Assembly: GCF_022138605.1 (NCBI RefSeq)
Contig: NZ_JACBFS010000004.1
Coordinates: forward strand, 1 to 64,000
DNA: 64,000 nt
Direction: 5' to 3'
Origin: Xanthobacter sp. NM-25
GTDB lineage: Bacteria; Pseudomonadota; Alphaproteobacteria; Rhizobiales; Xanthobacteraceae
The notes beneath the pieces are model-generated. The model did no database searches. It had not been told where the DNA came from and saw only the letters and a program-made list of their open reading frames with translations. Of this stretch, positions 44,264 through 53,928 are shown in pieces (position 1 is the first letter of the stretch; every line of letters begins with the position of its first letter). A program made the translations under genes and the position numbers.

Positions 44264-45137
44264 GGCTGGGCCTCCAGGGCAGAGCGAGGCGTTCCACCAC
44301 GCGCATGGCGAGATCGATGAGAATGCCGAGCAGCGCGTAGACGATGATGCCGGCGATGATGATGTCGGTGCGCTGGTTCTGGTTGGCGTTAATGAGGATG
44401 AAGCCGATGCCGGAGCGCGCGTTGATCTGCTCGGCGGCCACCAGCGCCAGCAGTGCCACGCCGGCGGCATAGCGCAGGCCTACCAGGATGGAGGGCAGGG
44501 CGGTGGGGATGATGACCCGCTGCGCGATCAGCCGGGGCGAGAGGCCGAACACCTGCGCCGCCTCCACCAGCTTGGCGTCCACGCCGCGCACGCCGGCATA
44601 GGTGTTGAGATAGACGGGGAAGATGGTGGCGCCGAAGATGAGCGCGATCTTCGCCTGCTCGCCGATGCCGAACCAGATGATGAACAGCGGAATCATGGCG
44701 ATGAAGGGGATGGTGCGCAGCATCTGCAGCGCCGCGTCGGACAATTCCTCGCCGAGCCGCCATAGGCCGGCGCACAGGCCGAGGATGAGGCCGGTGGTGG
44801 CGCCCAGCGCCAGGCCCACCAGCGCCCGCCCCAGGGAAGCGGGAATGGCGCTCTGTAGCTCGCCGGTGCGGATCAGCTCGGCGAAGGCGGCGATGATGTC
44901 GGCCGGAGAGGGCAGGGTTTCCGGGCTCACCAGATGCAGCGCGCACACCCCCTGCCACACCACTAGAAGCACCGCCGGCACCAAAGCGCGCAGCAGCAGG
45001 CGCAGAGTCTTGGTGAGGCCCGAGCGGGCCCGGTTCGGCCGGGCCGGGCGGCTGAGATCCACCAGCACCAGCGGCGGTGCGGTGGAGGGGGAAACGGCCG
45101 CGGCAGCGGACGCAAGCTGGGACGGATGCAGGGGCAA
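44250..45137 (-). CDS. ABC transporter permease (SsuC-like)
   Basis: The 295-residue inner-membrane protein has about six to seven membrane spans after a 45-residue cytoplasmic N-terminus, and the EAA loop VEAAQVFGLSPRLIAQRVIIPTALPSILVGLR. It matches SsuC/TauC permeases. TTG 45137 with AGAGGA upstream is the apparent start. It is the first gene of a unit ending with the flavoprotein at 40926. Confidence 0.91.
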   Translation of the reverse strand: MPLHPSQLASAAAAVSPSTAPPLVLVDLSRPARPNRARSGLTKTLRLLLRALVPAVLLVVWQGVCALHLVSPETLPSPADIIAAFAELIRTGELQSAIPASLGRALVGLALGATTGLILGLCAGLWRLGEELSDAALQMLRTIPFIAMIPLFIIWFGIGEQAKIALIFGATIFPVYLNTYAGVRGVDAKLVEAAQVFGLSPRLIAQRVIIPTALPSILVGLRYAAGVALLALVAAEQINARSGIGFILINANQNQRTDIIIAGIIVYALLGILIDLAMRVVERLALPWRPSLVPA

Positions 45138-45189
45138 GGGATCCTCTCTCAGAGGCGGGGCGGAGCGCCCTGCTGAGGTGTCGATCCTC

Positions 45190-45233
45190 TTAATTTAATA
45201 AAATCGATAAAATAACTCAATTAAAATTTGAGC
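45190..45233. promoter_or_regulatory. AT-rich island upstream of the SsuC-like gene
   Basis: An almost pure AT stretch (TAATTTAATAAAATCGATAA and following bases) about 55 bases ahead of the permease start. It resembles the islands at 39099, 55261, 56891 and 61211. Confidence 0.45.
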
Positions 45234-45356
45234 GTTGCCACAAAAGAGATGGGCGAAGGTTGGGTGATGGTGCGTGGAAGTCGTGCGGGCTGTCATTCGG
45301 GCCCGTGCGGTCGTCATGAAGCGGGCAAGCGCTCCGAAGTGGCACCGGGCGTGCAA

Positions 45357-45386
45357 GGCCCGGCGGCTGGGTTGAACCGCCGGGCC
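45357..45386 (-). terminator. Hairpin downstream of the binding-protein gene at 45403
   Basis: GGCCCGGCGG and CCGCCGGGCC form a perfect 10-bp stem with a 10-base loop, 16 bases past the stop on the minus strand. The following sequence (TTGCACG) lacks a real T-run. Confidence 0.45.
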
Positions 45387-45402
45387 CGCCCGCGACGGGG
45401 GC

Positions 45403-47010
45403 TCAGCCCCTGGTGCTCGGCACCGGTTCGAGCCAGGCGGAGCCGAGGCTGCCGTAGACGCCGACCGGGCTCACATCCACGCCCTTCAGCCGGCTCGACC
45501 AGACGCGGAACTGCTTCAGCTCCAGCAGGGAGATGGAGGGAATATCGGTCTGGGCGATCAACTGCAGGCGCGCCAGAAGCGCCTTGCGCTTGGCCACGTC
45601 CGCTTCCACCGCGGCTTCTTCCACCACCGCGTCGAACTCCGGGTTGGAATAGCCGGAAGCATTGCTCCAGGGCGAGCCGGGCTGGATGTTGCGGCTCCAG
45701 AAGCGCCGCTGCACGCCGAGCTGAGGATCGGAGAAGGCGGCATAGAACACGTTCAGCGTGTCGAAATCGTAGTCCGTATAGGCTTTGCGCAGGAAGGTGG
45801 GCAGGTCGTAATTGATGAGCTCCACCTCGACGCCGACACGCTTCAACTGCTGGCGGATGAATTCGCCCGAGCGCTTGAAGTCGTCGCCATAGGTATGGTT
45901 GAGGTGGGTGAAGCGCAGGCGCACGCCGTCCGGGCCGCGCTTCAACCCCGCCTCGTCCAGCAGCGCCTCCGCCTTCTTGGGGTCGTATTCATATTGCGGC
46001 AGGTCCGGCGCGTAGAATTGCTTCTGGCTCGCCGGCACCGGGCTCGTGGCCGGCACCGCGAAATCGTACCAGACGTTGCGGGCGAGGGCGCGCCGGTCGA
46101 TGGCATAGGCGATGGCGCGCCGCACCCGGATGTCGTCGAACGGCTTGCGGCGAAGGTTGAAGTCGAAGAAGAAGATCGGCGACACCGCCTCCCAGCCCCG
46201 CGTTTCCACCACCACGTCACCACGCTTCGCCAGCCGCTCCACATCGGACAGGGGCACCGGGCTCAGGGGAATGTACTGCACCTCGCCGGTCTCCAGCGCG
46301 GCGGCGCGGGTGCCGGCATCGGGCACCACCTTGAAGGTGATGCGATCGAGATAGGGCTTGCCGGCATCCCAATAATTGGGGTTCCGCTCCAATGTGATGT
46401 GGCTGCCGCGCACCCACTCCTTAAAGATGAAGGCACCGGTGCCGATGGGCTTGACGTTCCACGGATTGGTGAGTGGGTCGGTGCCTTCATAGAGATGCTT
46501 GGGGAAGATCTGGGTTTCGTTGGCCGAAAGCGCCGCCCAGATCACCGGGGAGGGCTTCGCCAGCTTCAACACCACCGTGTGATCGTCCGGCGTCTCGATG
46601 TCTTCGAGATGCTGATAGGTACCGCGCCCACGCGGGTGGGTCTTCTTCACCACGTCCAGGATGGAATATTTCACGTCGGCGGCCGTGAACGGCACCCCAT
46701 CGTGCCACCTCACGCCCTGGCGCAGGTGGAAGGTGAGGGTGAGACCGTCGGGGGATTGCTCGAACCGCTCGGCGAGGCGGGGCTGGGGCGTCCCGGTCTC
46801 GTCATAGGTCACAAGGCCATCGAAGATGTTCGCCGCGATGACGATGGTGGGGTTCGAAACCGCGATGCCGAGGTTTTGCGGCTCGGGCACGACGATGCTC
46901 ACCAGATGCCCGCCGCGCACGGGCGTGCCGTCGGCGGCGCGGGCCACGGGCATGGTGGCTAGCGAGACGCCGGCGGCGGCGAGGCGGAGGAGATCGCGTC
47001 GATTGAACAT
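45403..47010 (-). CDS. ABC transporter substrate-binding protein, family 5 (Dpp/Opp type)
   Basis: The 535-residue periplasmic protein has a Tat-like signal (NRRDLLRLAAAGVSLA, cleavage about ARAA, residue 26). The mature part is a family 5 binding protein: ANIFDGLVTYDE, VRWHDGVPFTAADVKYS, GTGAFIFKEW, ERNPNYWDAGKPYLDRI. It is a close paralogue of the protein at 52211, and the two bracket the permease/ATPase genes. It follows the flavin monooxygenase by 48 bases. Linkage to sulfur monooxygenases suggests an organosulfur ligand rather than peptides. Confidence 0.88.
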   Translation of the reverse strand: MFNRRDLLRLAAAGVSLATMPVARAADGTPVRGGHLVSIVVPEPQNLGIAVSNPTIVIAANIFDGLVTYDETGTPQPRLAERFEQSPDGLTLTFHLRQGVRWHDGVPFTAADVKYSILDVVKKTHPRGRGTYQHLEDIETPDDHTVVLKLAKPSPVIWAALSANETQIFPKHLYEGTDPLTNPWNVKPIGTGAFIFKEWVRGSHITLERNPNYWDAGKPYLDRITFKVVPDAGTRAAALETGEVQYIPLSPVPLSDVERLAKRGDVVVETRGWEAVSPIFFFDFNLRRKPFDDIRVRRAIAYAIDRRALARNVWYDFAVPATSPVPASQKQFYAPDLPQYEYDPKKAEALLDEAGLKRGPDGVRLRFTHLNHTYGDDFKRSGEFIRQQLKRVGVEVELINYDLPTFLRKAYTDYDFDTLNVFYAAFSDPQLGVQRRFWSRNIQPGSPWSNASGYSNPEFDAVVEEAAVEADVAKRKALLARLQLIAQTDIPSISLLELKQFRVWSSRLKGVDVSPVGVYGSLGSAWLEPVPSTRG

Positions 47011-47058
47011 GGGGCAGCCTTTGCGGTTCGTGTCGTGCTGTGCGTGTTGTGGGAGGGA

Positions 47059-48210
47059 TCAGAGCCGCAGGCCGGCTTGCTTCAGCAGGGGCAGGACCGC
47101 CGTGCCGAAATAATCGAGGTCGGGCTGGAAATCGAAGAAGGCGAGCTGCACGCCGTCCACGCCCGCCTGCTTCAGCCGGATGAGCTTGTCCGCCACCTGC
47201 TCCGGCGAGCCGATAATCTGGATGTTGCCGCCCAGAATGCGGTGCTCGCCTTTGTGGTTGCGCCAGGCCTGGCTGTCGCCGGCGGCATGGTGGTCGAGGA
47301 AGCCCTGCAGCGCCTCGGTATCCGCATGGGCGAGGATGGCGGCGTGATATTCGCGCGCCTCCTGCTCGGTGGGGCGGCAGACGATCATGGGGTTGATGAT
47401 GGCCCTGACCTCGCGGCCCACCTCCCGCGCCTTGGCCTTCAGGGCGCCCACATGCGCCGGCAGGGCTGCCAGCGCTGCCTCGATCTCGGCGCCCGCCGGG
47501 CTGGTGATGAAGACGAGATCCGAATGCTGGGCGGCATAGGCAAAGCCCGCCGCCGAGCCGGTGGCATTGACCAGGATCGGCCGGCCATATTTCGGGCGGG
47601 GTGAGACGAAGGCCTCCTCCAGCTTCCAATACTGGCCGTCGATGGTGACATTCTCGCTGGAGGCCCACAGCCGCTCCACCATGCCGATGAATTCGTCGGC
47701 GCGGGCATAGCGGGCGTCATGCTCGATGTGGGGAATGCCGAACATGCGCGGTTCGCGCGGGGCATAGCCGGTGACCATGTTGATGCCGAACCGCCCGCCG
47801 GAGATGTGGTCCAGCGTCGCCGAGAATTTGGCGAGGTGCAGCGGATGCCACGGCCCGTACAGCACATGGATGGTGGAGATGAGCAGGATGCGCGAGGTGA
47901 CCGAGGAGAGCGCCGCCACGGTGACGAACGGGTCGATGGTCTGCTCGCGATACTTGAGGGCGCCGCCATAGCCGTTCTTGCCCACCCATTGGGCGAGGCC
48001 GAAGGCGAGGTCGAAGCCCAACTCCTCGGCCTTGAGGGTGAGGGCCTTGTTGTAGTCGAAGGTCCAGTCGGTGGTGCGCGGCAGGGTCGAGGGCGACCAG
48101 CCGCCGTTCTGGATGGGTAGGAACAGGCCGAGCAGCAGGGGCTGCTTCAATGCCTGCGACAGGGGGCTGTCGGGATAATCGGCGGGGGACAGGGTGATGC
48201 GTGCATTCAT
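47059..48210 (-). CDS. Flavin-dependent monooxygenase, LLM class (SfnG-like)
   Basis: The 383-residue enzyme is a bacterial-luciferase-like FMNH2-dependent monooxygenase. RTTDWTFDYNKALTLKAEELGFDLA, HPLHLAKFSATLDHISGGRFGINMVTGY and HDARYARADEFI match the SfnG/SsuD group, which cleaves C-S bonds of dimethylsulfone or alkanesulfonates. ATG 48210 with GGAG upstream is used. It sits inside the Dpp-type transporter operon (95 bases after the ATPase gene), so it probably oxidises what that transporter brings in. The flavin reductase partner is not seen in the window. Confidence 0.87.
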   Translation of the reverse strand: MNARITLSPADYPDSPLSQALKQPLLLGLFLPIQNGGWSPSTLPRTTDWTFDYNKALTLKAEELGFDLAFGLAQWVGKNGYGGALKYREQTIDPFVTVAALSSVTSRILLISTIHVLYGPWHPLHLAKFSATLDHISGGRFGINMVTGYAPREPRMFGIPHIEHDARYARADEFIGMVERLWASSENVTIDGQYWKLEEAFVSPRPKYGRPILVNATGSAAGFAYAAQHSDLVFITSPAGAEIEAALAALPAHVGALKAKAREVGREVRAIINPMIVCRPTEQEAREYHAAILAHADTEALQGFLDHHAAGDSQAWRNHKGEHRILGGNIQIIGSPEQVADKLIRLKQAGVDGVQLAFFDFQPDLDYFGTAVLPLLKQAGLRL

Positions 48211-48304
48211 GGGTCGGGTCTCCGGATCGGCGGGCACGAGGCTGCGCCGGGCGGGGCAGGCAATGGGGGCAGGCAGATGCGGTCGGCAGCGGGGCGTGGC
48301 GCGC

Positions 48305-49315
48305 TCAGGCGGGTGTCACGAGATGGCGCTGGGGCGCGGCGGGGGCGGGCTGTGGCGTCGCCGGCGTCGCGAAATGGCAGGCGGCGAAATGGCCGTCGGC
48401 AATGGGTCTCAGCGCTGGCGCCTCGGCGGCGCAGCGCGCCACCGCCAGCGGGCAGCGGGTGTGGAAGCGGCAGCCCTGCGGCGGCGTGAAGGGGCTCGGC
48501 AGATCGCCGCCGATCACCTCTTTGTCGGCGATGCGGCTATGGGCCGGGTCCATGCGCGGCAGCGCATCCATCAGCGCCCGGGTATAGGGGTGGGCGGGGG
48601 CTCGCCAGAGCCGGTCGCGGGGGGCGATTTCCACCAGTTTGCCCAGATACATGATGGCGACGCGATCGGCGATGTGCTCCACCACCGAGAGGTCGTGGCT
48701 GATGAAGAGGTAGGCGACGCCGGTGGTGCGTTGTACCCGGCGCAGCAGGTTCAGCACCTGCGCCTGCAGCGACACGTCGAGCGCGGAAACCGGCTCGTCG
48801 CAGACGATCACCGAGGGCTTGAGGGCCAGCGCCCGGGCGATACCGAGCCGCTGGCGCTGGCCGCCGGAGAATTCATGGGGCAGCCGGTCCACCAGCTCCG
48901 GCCGTAGGCCCACCTCCTCCATCAGCGCCAGCACCCGGGCGCGGCGCTCGGCCTTGTCCCGAACGCCGTTGAGCTTCAGTGGCGTTTCCAGGATGGTGAG
49001 TGCCCGCTGGCGCGGATCGAGGGCGCCCATGGGGTCCTGGAACACCATCTGCACCTTCGGCCGCAGGGCGCGGCGCGCGCGGGCGGAGAGAGTGGTGAGG
49101 TCCTGCCCATCCACGGCGAGTGCGCCCGAGTGCGGCTCCACCAGCTGCACCACGGCCTTGCCGAGGGAGGACTTGCCGCAGCCGCTTTCGCCCACCAGCC
49201 CAAGGGTTTCACCCGGCGCGATGGTGAGGGAAAGGCCGTCCACGGCGGTGAGGCGGCCGCGCGCGGTGGCGTAGGTGACCACGAGGTCGGTGATGGCGAG
49301 GGCGGGCGCGCTCAT
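48305..49315 (-). CDS. ABC transporter ATP-binding protein (DppF/OppF-like)
   Basis: The 336-residue ATPase has Walker A GESGCGKSS, signature FSGGQRQRLGIARAL, Walker B VIVCDEPVSALD, His in FISHDLSVV, and the C-terminal oligopeptide-ABC extension with a Cys motif (GCRFHTRCPLAVARC) that may bind an iron-sulfur cluster. It overlaps its partner ATPase by 4 bases. Together they energise the permeases at 50301-52207. Confidence 0.93.
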   Translation of the reverse strand: MSAPALAITDLVVTYATARGRLTAVDGLSLTIAPGETLGLVGESGCGKSSLGKAVVQLVEPHSGALAVDGQDLTTLSARARRALRPKVQMVFQDPMGALDPRQRALTILETPLKLNGVRDKAERRARVLALMEEVGLRPELVDRLPHEFSGGQRQRLGIARALALKPSVIVCDEPVSALDVSLQAQVLNLLRRVQRTTGVAYLFISHDLSVVEHIADRVAIMYLGKLVEIAPRDRLWRAPAHPYTRALMDALPRMDPAHSRIADKEVIGGDLPSPFTPPQGCRFHTRCPLAVARCAAEAPALRPIADGHFAACHFATPATPQPAPAAPQRHLVTPA

Positions 49316-50304
49316 GCGGGCTCCTCCACAGGGGCGTGGTGGGTGCGGATGCAGGCGACGGCTCCGGCTCCCGCCAGAGGCTCCAGCGGCGGCGGGCGCA
49401 GCCGGCAGGCATCGATGGCGAAGCCGCAGCGGGGCGCGAAGGCGCAGCCCGCGGGGAGATCGGCGAGGGAGGGCACGATGCCGGGAATCTCATCGAGAAA
49501 TGCCCGGGTGACACCGGGCGTCGGCCGCGCCCGCATGAGGGCGCGGGTGTAGGGGTGGAGCGGGCGGGCGAACAGGTCGGCCACCGGCCGCTCTTCCACC
49601 TTGCGCCCCGCATACATCACCAGCACCCGGTCGGCAGTTTCCGCCACCACCCCGAGATCGTGGCTGATGAGCACCAGGCTCATGCCGAATTCCCGCTGCA
49701 GCGACACCAGCAGCTTCAGGATCTGCGCCTGCACTGTCACGTCGAGGGCGGTGGTCGGCTCGTCGGCGATCAAGAGGGCCGGACGGGCGGCGATGGCGAT
49801 GGCGATCATCACCCGCTGGCGCATGCCGCCGGAGAAGCGGTGGGGAAAGTCATCCACCCGCCGCTGCGGCTCGGGAATGCGCACCAGGTCCAGAAGCTCC
49901 ACCGCGCGGGACCGCAAAGCGGCGCCGCGCAGGGCGGTATGGCGCTTGAGGCTCTCGATGATCTGGGTGCCGACGGTCTGCACTGGGTTCAGCGCCGAAA
50001 GCGGGTCCTGGAAGATCATGGCGATGCGGTTGCCGCGCAGATCCCGCATGGCCCGCTCGCTGAGGGGCAACAGGTCGGTGCCGTCGAACCGCACATGGGT
50101 GCCGGAAATCTCCGCCGGCGGTGCCTTCAGCAGCCGCAGCAGGGCCATGGCGGTCACCGACTTGCCGCAGCCGCTTTCGCCGACGATGGCGAGGGTTTCG
50201 CCCGCGGCCACCTGGAACGAGAGGCGGTCCACCGCCGTCAGCCGGCCGCTCGGGGTGCGGAAGCGCACCGTGAGGTCGGCTACATCGAGGAGGGCGGGGC
50301 TCAT
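49312..50304 (-). CDS. ABC transporter ATP-binding protein (DppD/OppD-like)
   Basis: The 330-residue ATPase has GESGCGKSVTAMALLRL, FQDPLSALNPV, FSGGMRQRVMIAIAIA, LLIADEPTTALDVT, ISHDLGVVAETAD and the C-terminal Cys-rich oligopeptide motif (GCAFAPRCGFAIDAC). It overlaps the permease gene upstream and the second ATPase downstream by 4 bases each (ATGA), so the whole transporter is translationally coupled. Confidence 0.93.
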   Translation of the reverse strand: MSPALLDVADLTVRFRTPSGRLTAVDRLSFQVAAGETLAIVGESGCGKSVTAMALLRLLKAPPAEISGTHVRFDGTDLLPLSERAMRDLRGNRIAMIFQDPLSALNPVQTVGTQIIESLKRHTALRGAALRSRAVELLDLVRIPEPQRRVDDFPHRFSGGMRQRVMIAIAIAARPALLIADEPTTALDVTVQAQILKLLVSLQREFGMSLVLISHDLGVVAETADRVLVMYAGRKVEERPVADLFARPLHPYTRALMRARPTPGVTRAFLDEIPGIVPSLADLPAGCAFAPRCGFAIDACRLRPPPLEPLAGAGAVACIRTHHAPVEEPA

Positions 50305-51206
50305 GTCAGCGCCACCCGCGGGTTGAGAACATCATTGAGCCCATTGCCCAGGAGGTTGAGGGCCATGACGGTGATGGAGATGGCGATGCCGGGCAGCGCC
50401 GTCATGTACCAGGCGGTGCGCAGCACCTCGCGACCGGAGCCGATCATGGACCCCCAGGAGATCAGGTTGGGGTCGCCTAGGCCGAGGAACGACAGCGCCG
50501 CCTCGGTGAGGATGGCGTGGGCGACGAGGATGGAGCCGGCCACGATCACCGGGGAGATGGCGTTGGGCAGGATGTGGGTGAGGATGATGCGGCCGTGGCC
50601 CATGCCCATCACCCGCGCCGCCTGCACGAATTCGGCATCACGCAGGCGCAGGGTCTCGGCCCGCACCAGCCGGGCGATCTGCGGCCACGAGGTGATGGCG
50701 ATGCCGAGCACGATGGAGGTGATGGAGGGGCTGAGGATGGCCACGACCACCACCACGAACACCAGCGAGGGCATGGTCTGGAACACTTCGGTGATGCGGG
50801 TGAGCACCTGGTCCACCCAGCCGCCGAAATAGCCGGAGAGGGCGCCGAACAGAACGCCCAGCCCCACCGCCAGCGCCGCCGCCGCAAGCCCCACCGCCAG
50901 CGAAACGCGGGCGGCATAGACGAGACCCACCAGGATGTCGCGGCCGAGCATGTCGGTGCCCAGCGGATAGGTCCAGGTGGTGAAGGGCCAGATGAAGGGC
51001 CGCGCCACCATGTCGAGGGGGTCGCCGGGAAACAGCACGCCGGCGAACACCGCTGCCAGGGAGACCAGGAGGAGGCCGGTGGTGCCGATGAGCGCAGTGC
51101 GGCTGCGCAGGAAGCGGGCGGTGAAGGAGGAGGGGTTGAGCCGCCAGCTGCGGCGCGACCGCGCGGGGGCCAGCGCCAGTGGCGCTGAAGTGGCGTCGAG
51201 GCTCAT
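50301..51206 (-). CDS. ABC transporter permease (DppC/OppC-like)
   Basis: The 301-residue membrane protein has an OppC N-terminal domain (first span about 38-58) and six spans in all, with LGTDMLGRDILVGLVYAARVSL and the EAA loop FVQAARVMGMGHGRIILTHILPN. ATG 51206 overlaps the upstream permease stop by 4 bases; the longer frame to 52226 is a shadow of that gene. Confidence 0.93.
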   Translation of the reverse strand: MSLDATSAPLALAPARSRRSWRLNPSSFTARFLRSRTALIGTTGLLLVSLAAVFAGVLFPGDPLDMVARPFIWPFTTWTYPLGTDMLGRDILVGLVYAARVSLAVGLAAAALAVGLGVLFGALSGYFGGWVDQVLTRITEVFQTMPSLVFVVVVVAILSPSITSIVLGIAITSWPQIARLVRAETLRLRDAEFVQAARVMGMGHGRIILTHILPNAISPVIVAGSILVAHAILTEAALSFLGLGDPNLISWGSMIGSGREVLRTAWYMTALPGIAISITVMALNLLGNGLNDVLNPRVALT

Positions 51207-52207
51207 CGGATGTCGATCCTCGGGTCGAGCAGGGCATAGACGAGATCGGTCGCGAGGTTGGACACGATCACCAGGAACGAGGAGAAGAACAGCACGCCGA
51301 GCAGCAGATTGATGTCGCGCTGGAACACGGCATCGAAGGCCAGTCGCCCCATGCCGGGCCAGGCGAACACGGTCTCGATCACCACCGAGCCCGACAGCAG
51401 CGCGCCGAGCTGCAGGCCGGTCATGGTGACGATGGGCAACAGCGCGTTGCGCAGCACGTGGCGCACGGCGATGGGTAGAGGTGCGATGCCCTTGGCGCGG
51501 GCGGTGCGCACGAAGTCCAGCTCCTGCACCTCCAGCATCGCCGAGCGGGTCAGGCGGGTGTAGATGGCGATGTAGAAGAAGGCGAGCGACAGCACCGGCA
51601 GCACCATGTGCCGCGCCACGTCGCCCACGGCGGCAAGGCCGGTGTGGACGTTCTGCAGGTCGGACATGCCGCCGGCCGGCAGCCAGCGCAGCTCCACCGA
51701 GAACAGCACGATCAGCATCAGCCCCACCCAGAACAATGGCGTGGCAAAGCCGACCGTGGTGAGGGCGGAGAGGATGCCGTCCGGCCAGCGCCCCCGCCAA
51801 TGGGCGCTGATGGCGCCGAACATCATGCCGAGCAAAAGCGCCACCAGGAGGCTGGAGAGCATGAGCAGGGCGGTGTTGGGCGCGCGGGACAAGATCAGCT
51901 CCAGCACCGGCATGGAGTTGCGGAAGGAATAGCCGAGGTTCAGCTGCAGCAGCTGCCCCATGTATTTCGCGAACTGCGCCGGCAGCGATTCGTCGATGCC
52001 GAACTGCTGACGCAGCAGCGCCATGTATTCCGGCGTCGCCGAGCCCGCCTCCCCCGCCATCACCTCGGCGAGGTCGCCTGGGGCGAGGCGCAGGAAGAAG
52101 AAATTCAGCACCACGATGGCGAGAATGGTGGGCACCACCTGCACCACCCTCAGGCCGAGATAGCGCAGCACCCGTCCATCGGGCAGGCGAAGGGCGATCC
52201 GGGGCAT
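51203..52207 (-). CDS. ABC transporter permease (DppB/OppB-like)
   Basis: The 334-residue membrane protein has six spans and DppB features: an N-terminal span VVQVVPTILAIVVLNFFFLRLAPGD, SFRNSMPVLELI, and the EAA loop FVRTARAKGIAPLPIAVRHVLRN. It starts 3 bases after the binding-protein gene at 52211 and overlaps the next permease by 4 bases. Confidence 0.93.
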   Translation of the reverse strand: MPRIALRLPDGRVLRYLGLRVVQVVPTILAIVVLNFFFLRLAPGDLAEVMAGEAGSATPEYMALLRQQFGIDESLPAQFAKYMGQLLQLNLGYSFRNSMPVLELILSRAPNTALLMLSSLLVALLLGMMFGAISAHWRGRWPDGILSALTTVGFATPLFWVGLMLIVLFSVELRWLPAGGMSDLQNVHTGLAAVGDVARHMVLPVLSLAFFYIAIYTRLTRSAMLEVQELDFVRTARAKGIAPLPIAVRHVLRNALLPIVTMTGLQLGALLSGSVVIETVFAWPGMGRLAFDAVFQRDINLLLGVLFFSSFLVIVSNLATDLVYALLDPRIDIR

Positions 52208-52210
52208 GGG

Positions 52211-53851
52211 TCAGCTCTCCAGCCACACGGTCTTCAGGGACTGGTAGCCGGCGAACGGGCCATATTCGATGCCGGCGAGCCGGCGCGAATAGACGCGGAA
52301 GAAGCTGAGTTCCAGCAGGTTCACCGAAGGCAGCTTCGCCTGGGCAAGGCGCTGCAGCTCGCGGATCTGGGCATTGCGCGCCTCCACATTGCCTTCGGTC
52401 TGGATGCGGGCGATGACCGCATCGATCTCGGGATCAGCGACGCCGGAGGCGTTGGAAGAAGGCGTGCCCTTCTTGATGGCCTGGCTCCAATAGCGGCGCT
52501 GAACGCCGATCTGCGGATCGGGATAGGCGGAATACCAGGCGCTATGGGTATCGAAGTCGTAATCGGTGAAAACCACCTTCACATAACTCGGCAGATCGTA
52601 ATTGCGCAGGGTGACTTCGATGCCGATGCGCTTCAGTGCCTGCTTGAAGTATTCGCCGGCGCGCCGATAGTCCTCGCCATAAGCGGAGGGGATGTGATCG
52701 ATGCGCAGGCGCACGCCGTCCGGCCCCTTGCGTAGCCCGGCCTCGTCCAAAAGCGCCTCGGCCTTGGCGAGGCTGTAGTCGTATTGCGGCACGTCGGCGG
52801 TATAGAATTGGGTCTGATAGCTCGGCACCGGCCCGGTGGCCGGCTTGGCGAGACCGTAGAACACCGTATCCGCCAGCGCCTGCCGGTTGAGCGCGTGGGC
52901 AAAAGCCTGGCGCACGCGAATATCGCCAAACGGCTCGCGGCGCAGGTTGAAGTCAAAGAAATACATCTGTGCCGGGCCTTCAAAGCCACGGGTTTCGACC
53001 ACCAGATCCTTCGAGGCGCGGATGCGGGCCACGTCGGCGAGCGGCACCGGATTGAGCGGAATGTATTGGGCCTCCCCTGTCTCCAGGGCGGCGGCGCGGG
53101 AGGCGGGATCGCGGATGATGCGGAACACCACCCGATCGAGATAGGGCCGGCCCTTGTCCCAATAATTGGGGTTGCGCTCCAGCACGATCCGGTCGCCCTT
53201 CACCCATTCCTTGAAGATGAAGGCGCCGGTACCGATGGGCTTGGAATTCCACGGGTTGGTGAGCGGGTTGGTGCCCTCGTAGAGATGCTTGGGCAGGATC
53301 TGGGTTTCGGTGCCGTTGAAGGCGGACCACACTACCGGAGAGGGTCGGGAAAACCGGAATACGGCCGTATAGGGATCAGGCGTCTCCACGGCGGTGAGGT
53401 TGGCGAACACCGCATTCCCGCGTGGATGGGTCTTCTTCGTCACCTCCATCAGGGAATATTGGACATCCGCCGCGGTGAAAGGCGTGCCGTCGTGCCAGGT
53501 CACGTCATCGCGCAGGCGGAAGGTGATGGTGGTGCCGTCGGCCGAAGTCTCCCACGATTTCGCCAGCGCCGGCCGGAGCTTGAAACCCTCGTCATAATCC
53601 ACGAGGCCGTCGAAGATGTTTGAGGACACCGCCACCGCCGGGGCCGAGATGGTGATGCCGGCCACCAGGCCCGCGGGCTCGGGATCGAGCACCGCCACCA
53701 GTGTTCCGCCGGCCTTCGGCGCGGGGGATTCGCTGGAGGTCGTCGCGGCAGCGCCAAGGCGGGCGGTGGCCGGCACCAGCAAGGTTGCGGCGGCGCCGGA
53801 CAACAGCGTGCGGCGGGAGAGGGCAGGCAGGCGGGACGGGAAATGGGGCAT
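52211..53851 (-). CDS. ABC transporter substrate-binding protein, family 5 (second paralogue)
   Basis: The 546-residue periplasmic protein has a signal peptide (SRRTLLSGAAATLLVPATARLGAAA) of Tat type. It shares most motifs with the protein at 45403 (SSNIFDGLVDYDE, VTWHDGTPFTAADVQYS, GTGAFIFKEW, ERNPNYWDKGRPYLDRV), clearly by duplication. It leads the transporter operon, directly followed by the permeases. Two binding proteins for one transporter imply two related ligands or affinities. Confidence 0.89.
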   Translation of the reverse strand: MPHFPSRLPALSRRTLLSGAAATLLVPATARLGAAATTSSESPAPKAGGTLVAVLDPEPAGLVAGITISAPAVAVSSNIFDGLVDYDEGFKLRPALAKSWETSADGTTITFRLRDDVTWHDGTPFTAADVQYSLMEVTKKTHPRGNAVFANLTAVETPDPYTAVFRFSRPSPVVWSAFNGTETQILPKHLYEGTNPLTNPWNSKPIGTGAFIFKEWVKGDRIVLERNPNYWDKGRPYLDRVVFRIIRDPASRAAALETGEAQYIPLNPVPLADVARIRASKDLVVETRGFEGPAQMYFFDFNLRREPFGDIRVRQAFAHALNRQALADTVFYGLAKPATGPVPSYQTQFYTADVPQYDYSLAKAEALLDEAGLRKGPDGVRLRIDHIPSAYGEDYRRAGEYFKQALKRIGIEVTLRNYDLPSYVKVVFTDYDFDTHSAWYSAYPDPQIGVQRRYWSQAIKKGTPSSNASGVADPEIDAVIARIQTEGNVEARNAQIRELQRLAQAKLPSVNLLELSFFRVYSRRLAGIEYGPFAGYQSLKTVWLES

Positions 53852-53928
53852 GACGCGGGAGGCTCGATACGAATGAGGAGGTGCCGGCCGAGAACGGCCC
53901 TGGCCGGCGCATGTGGAGTGCGGGCGGC

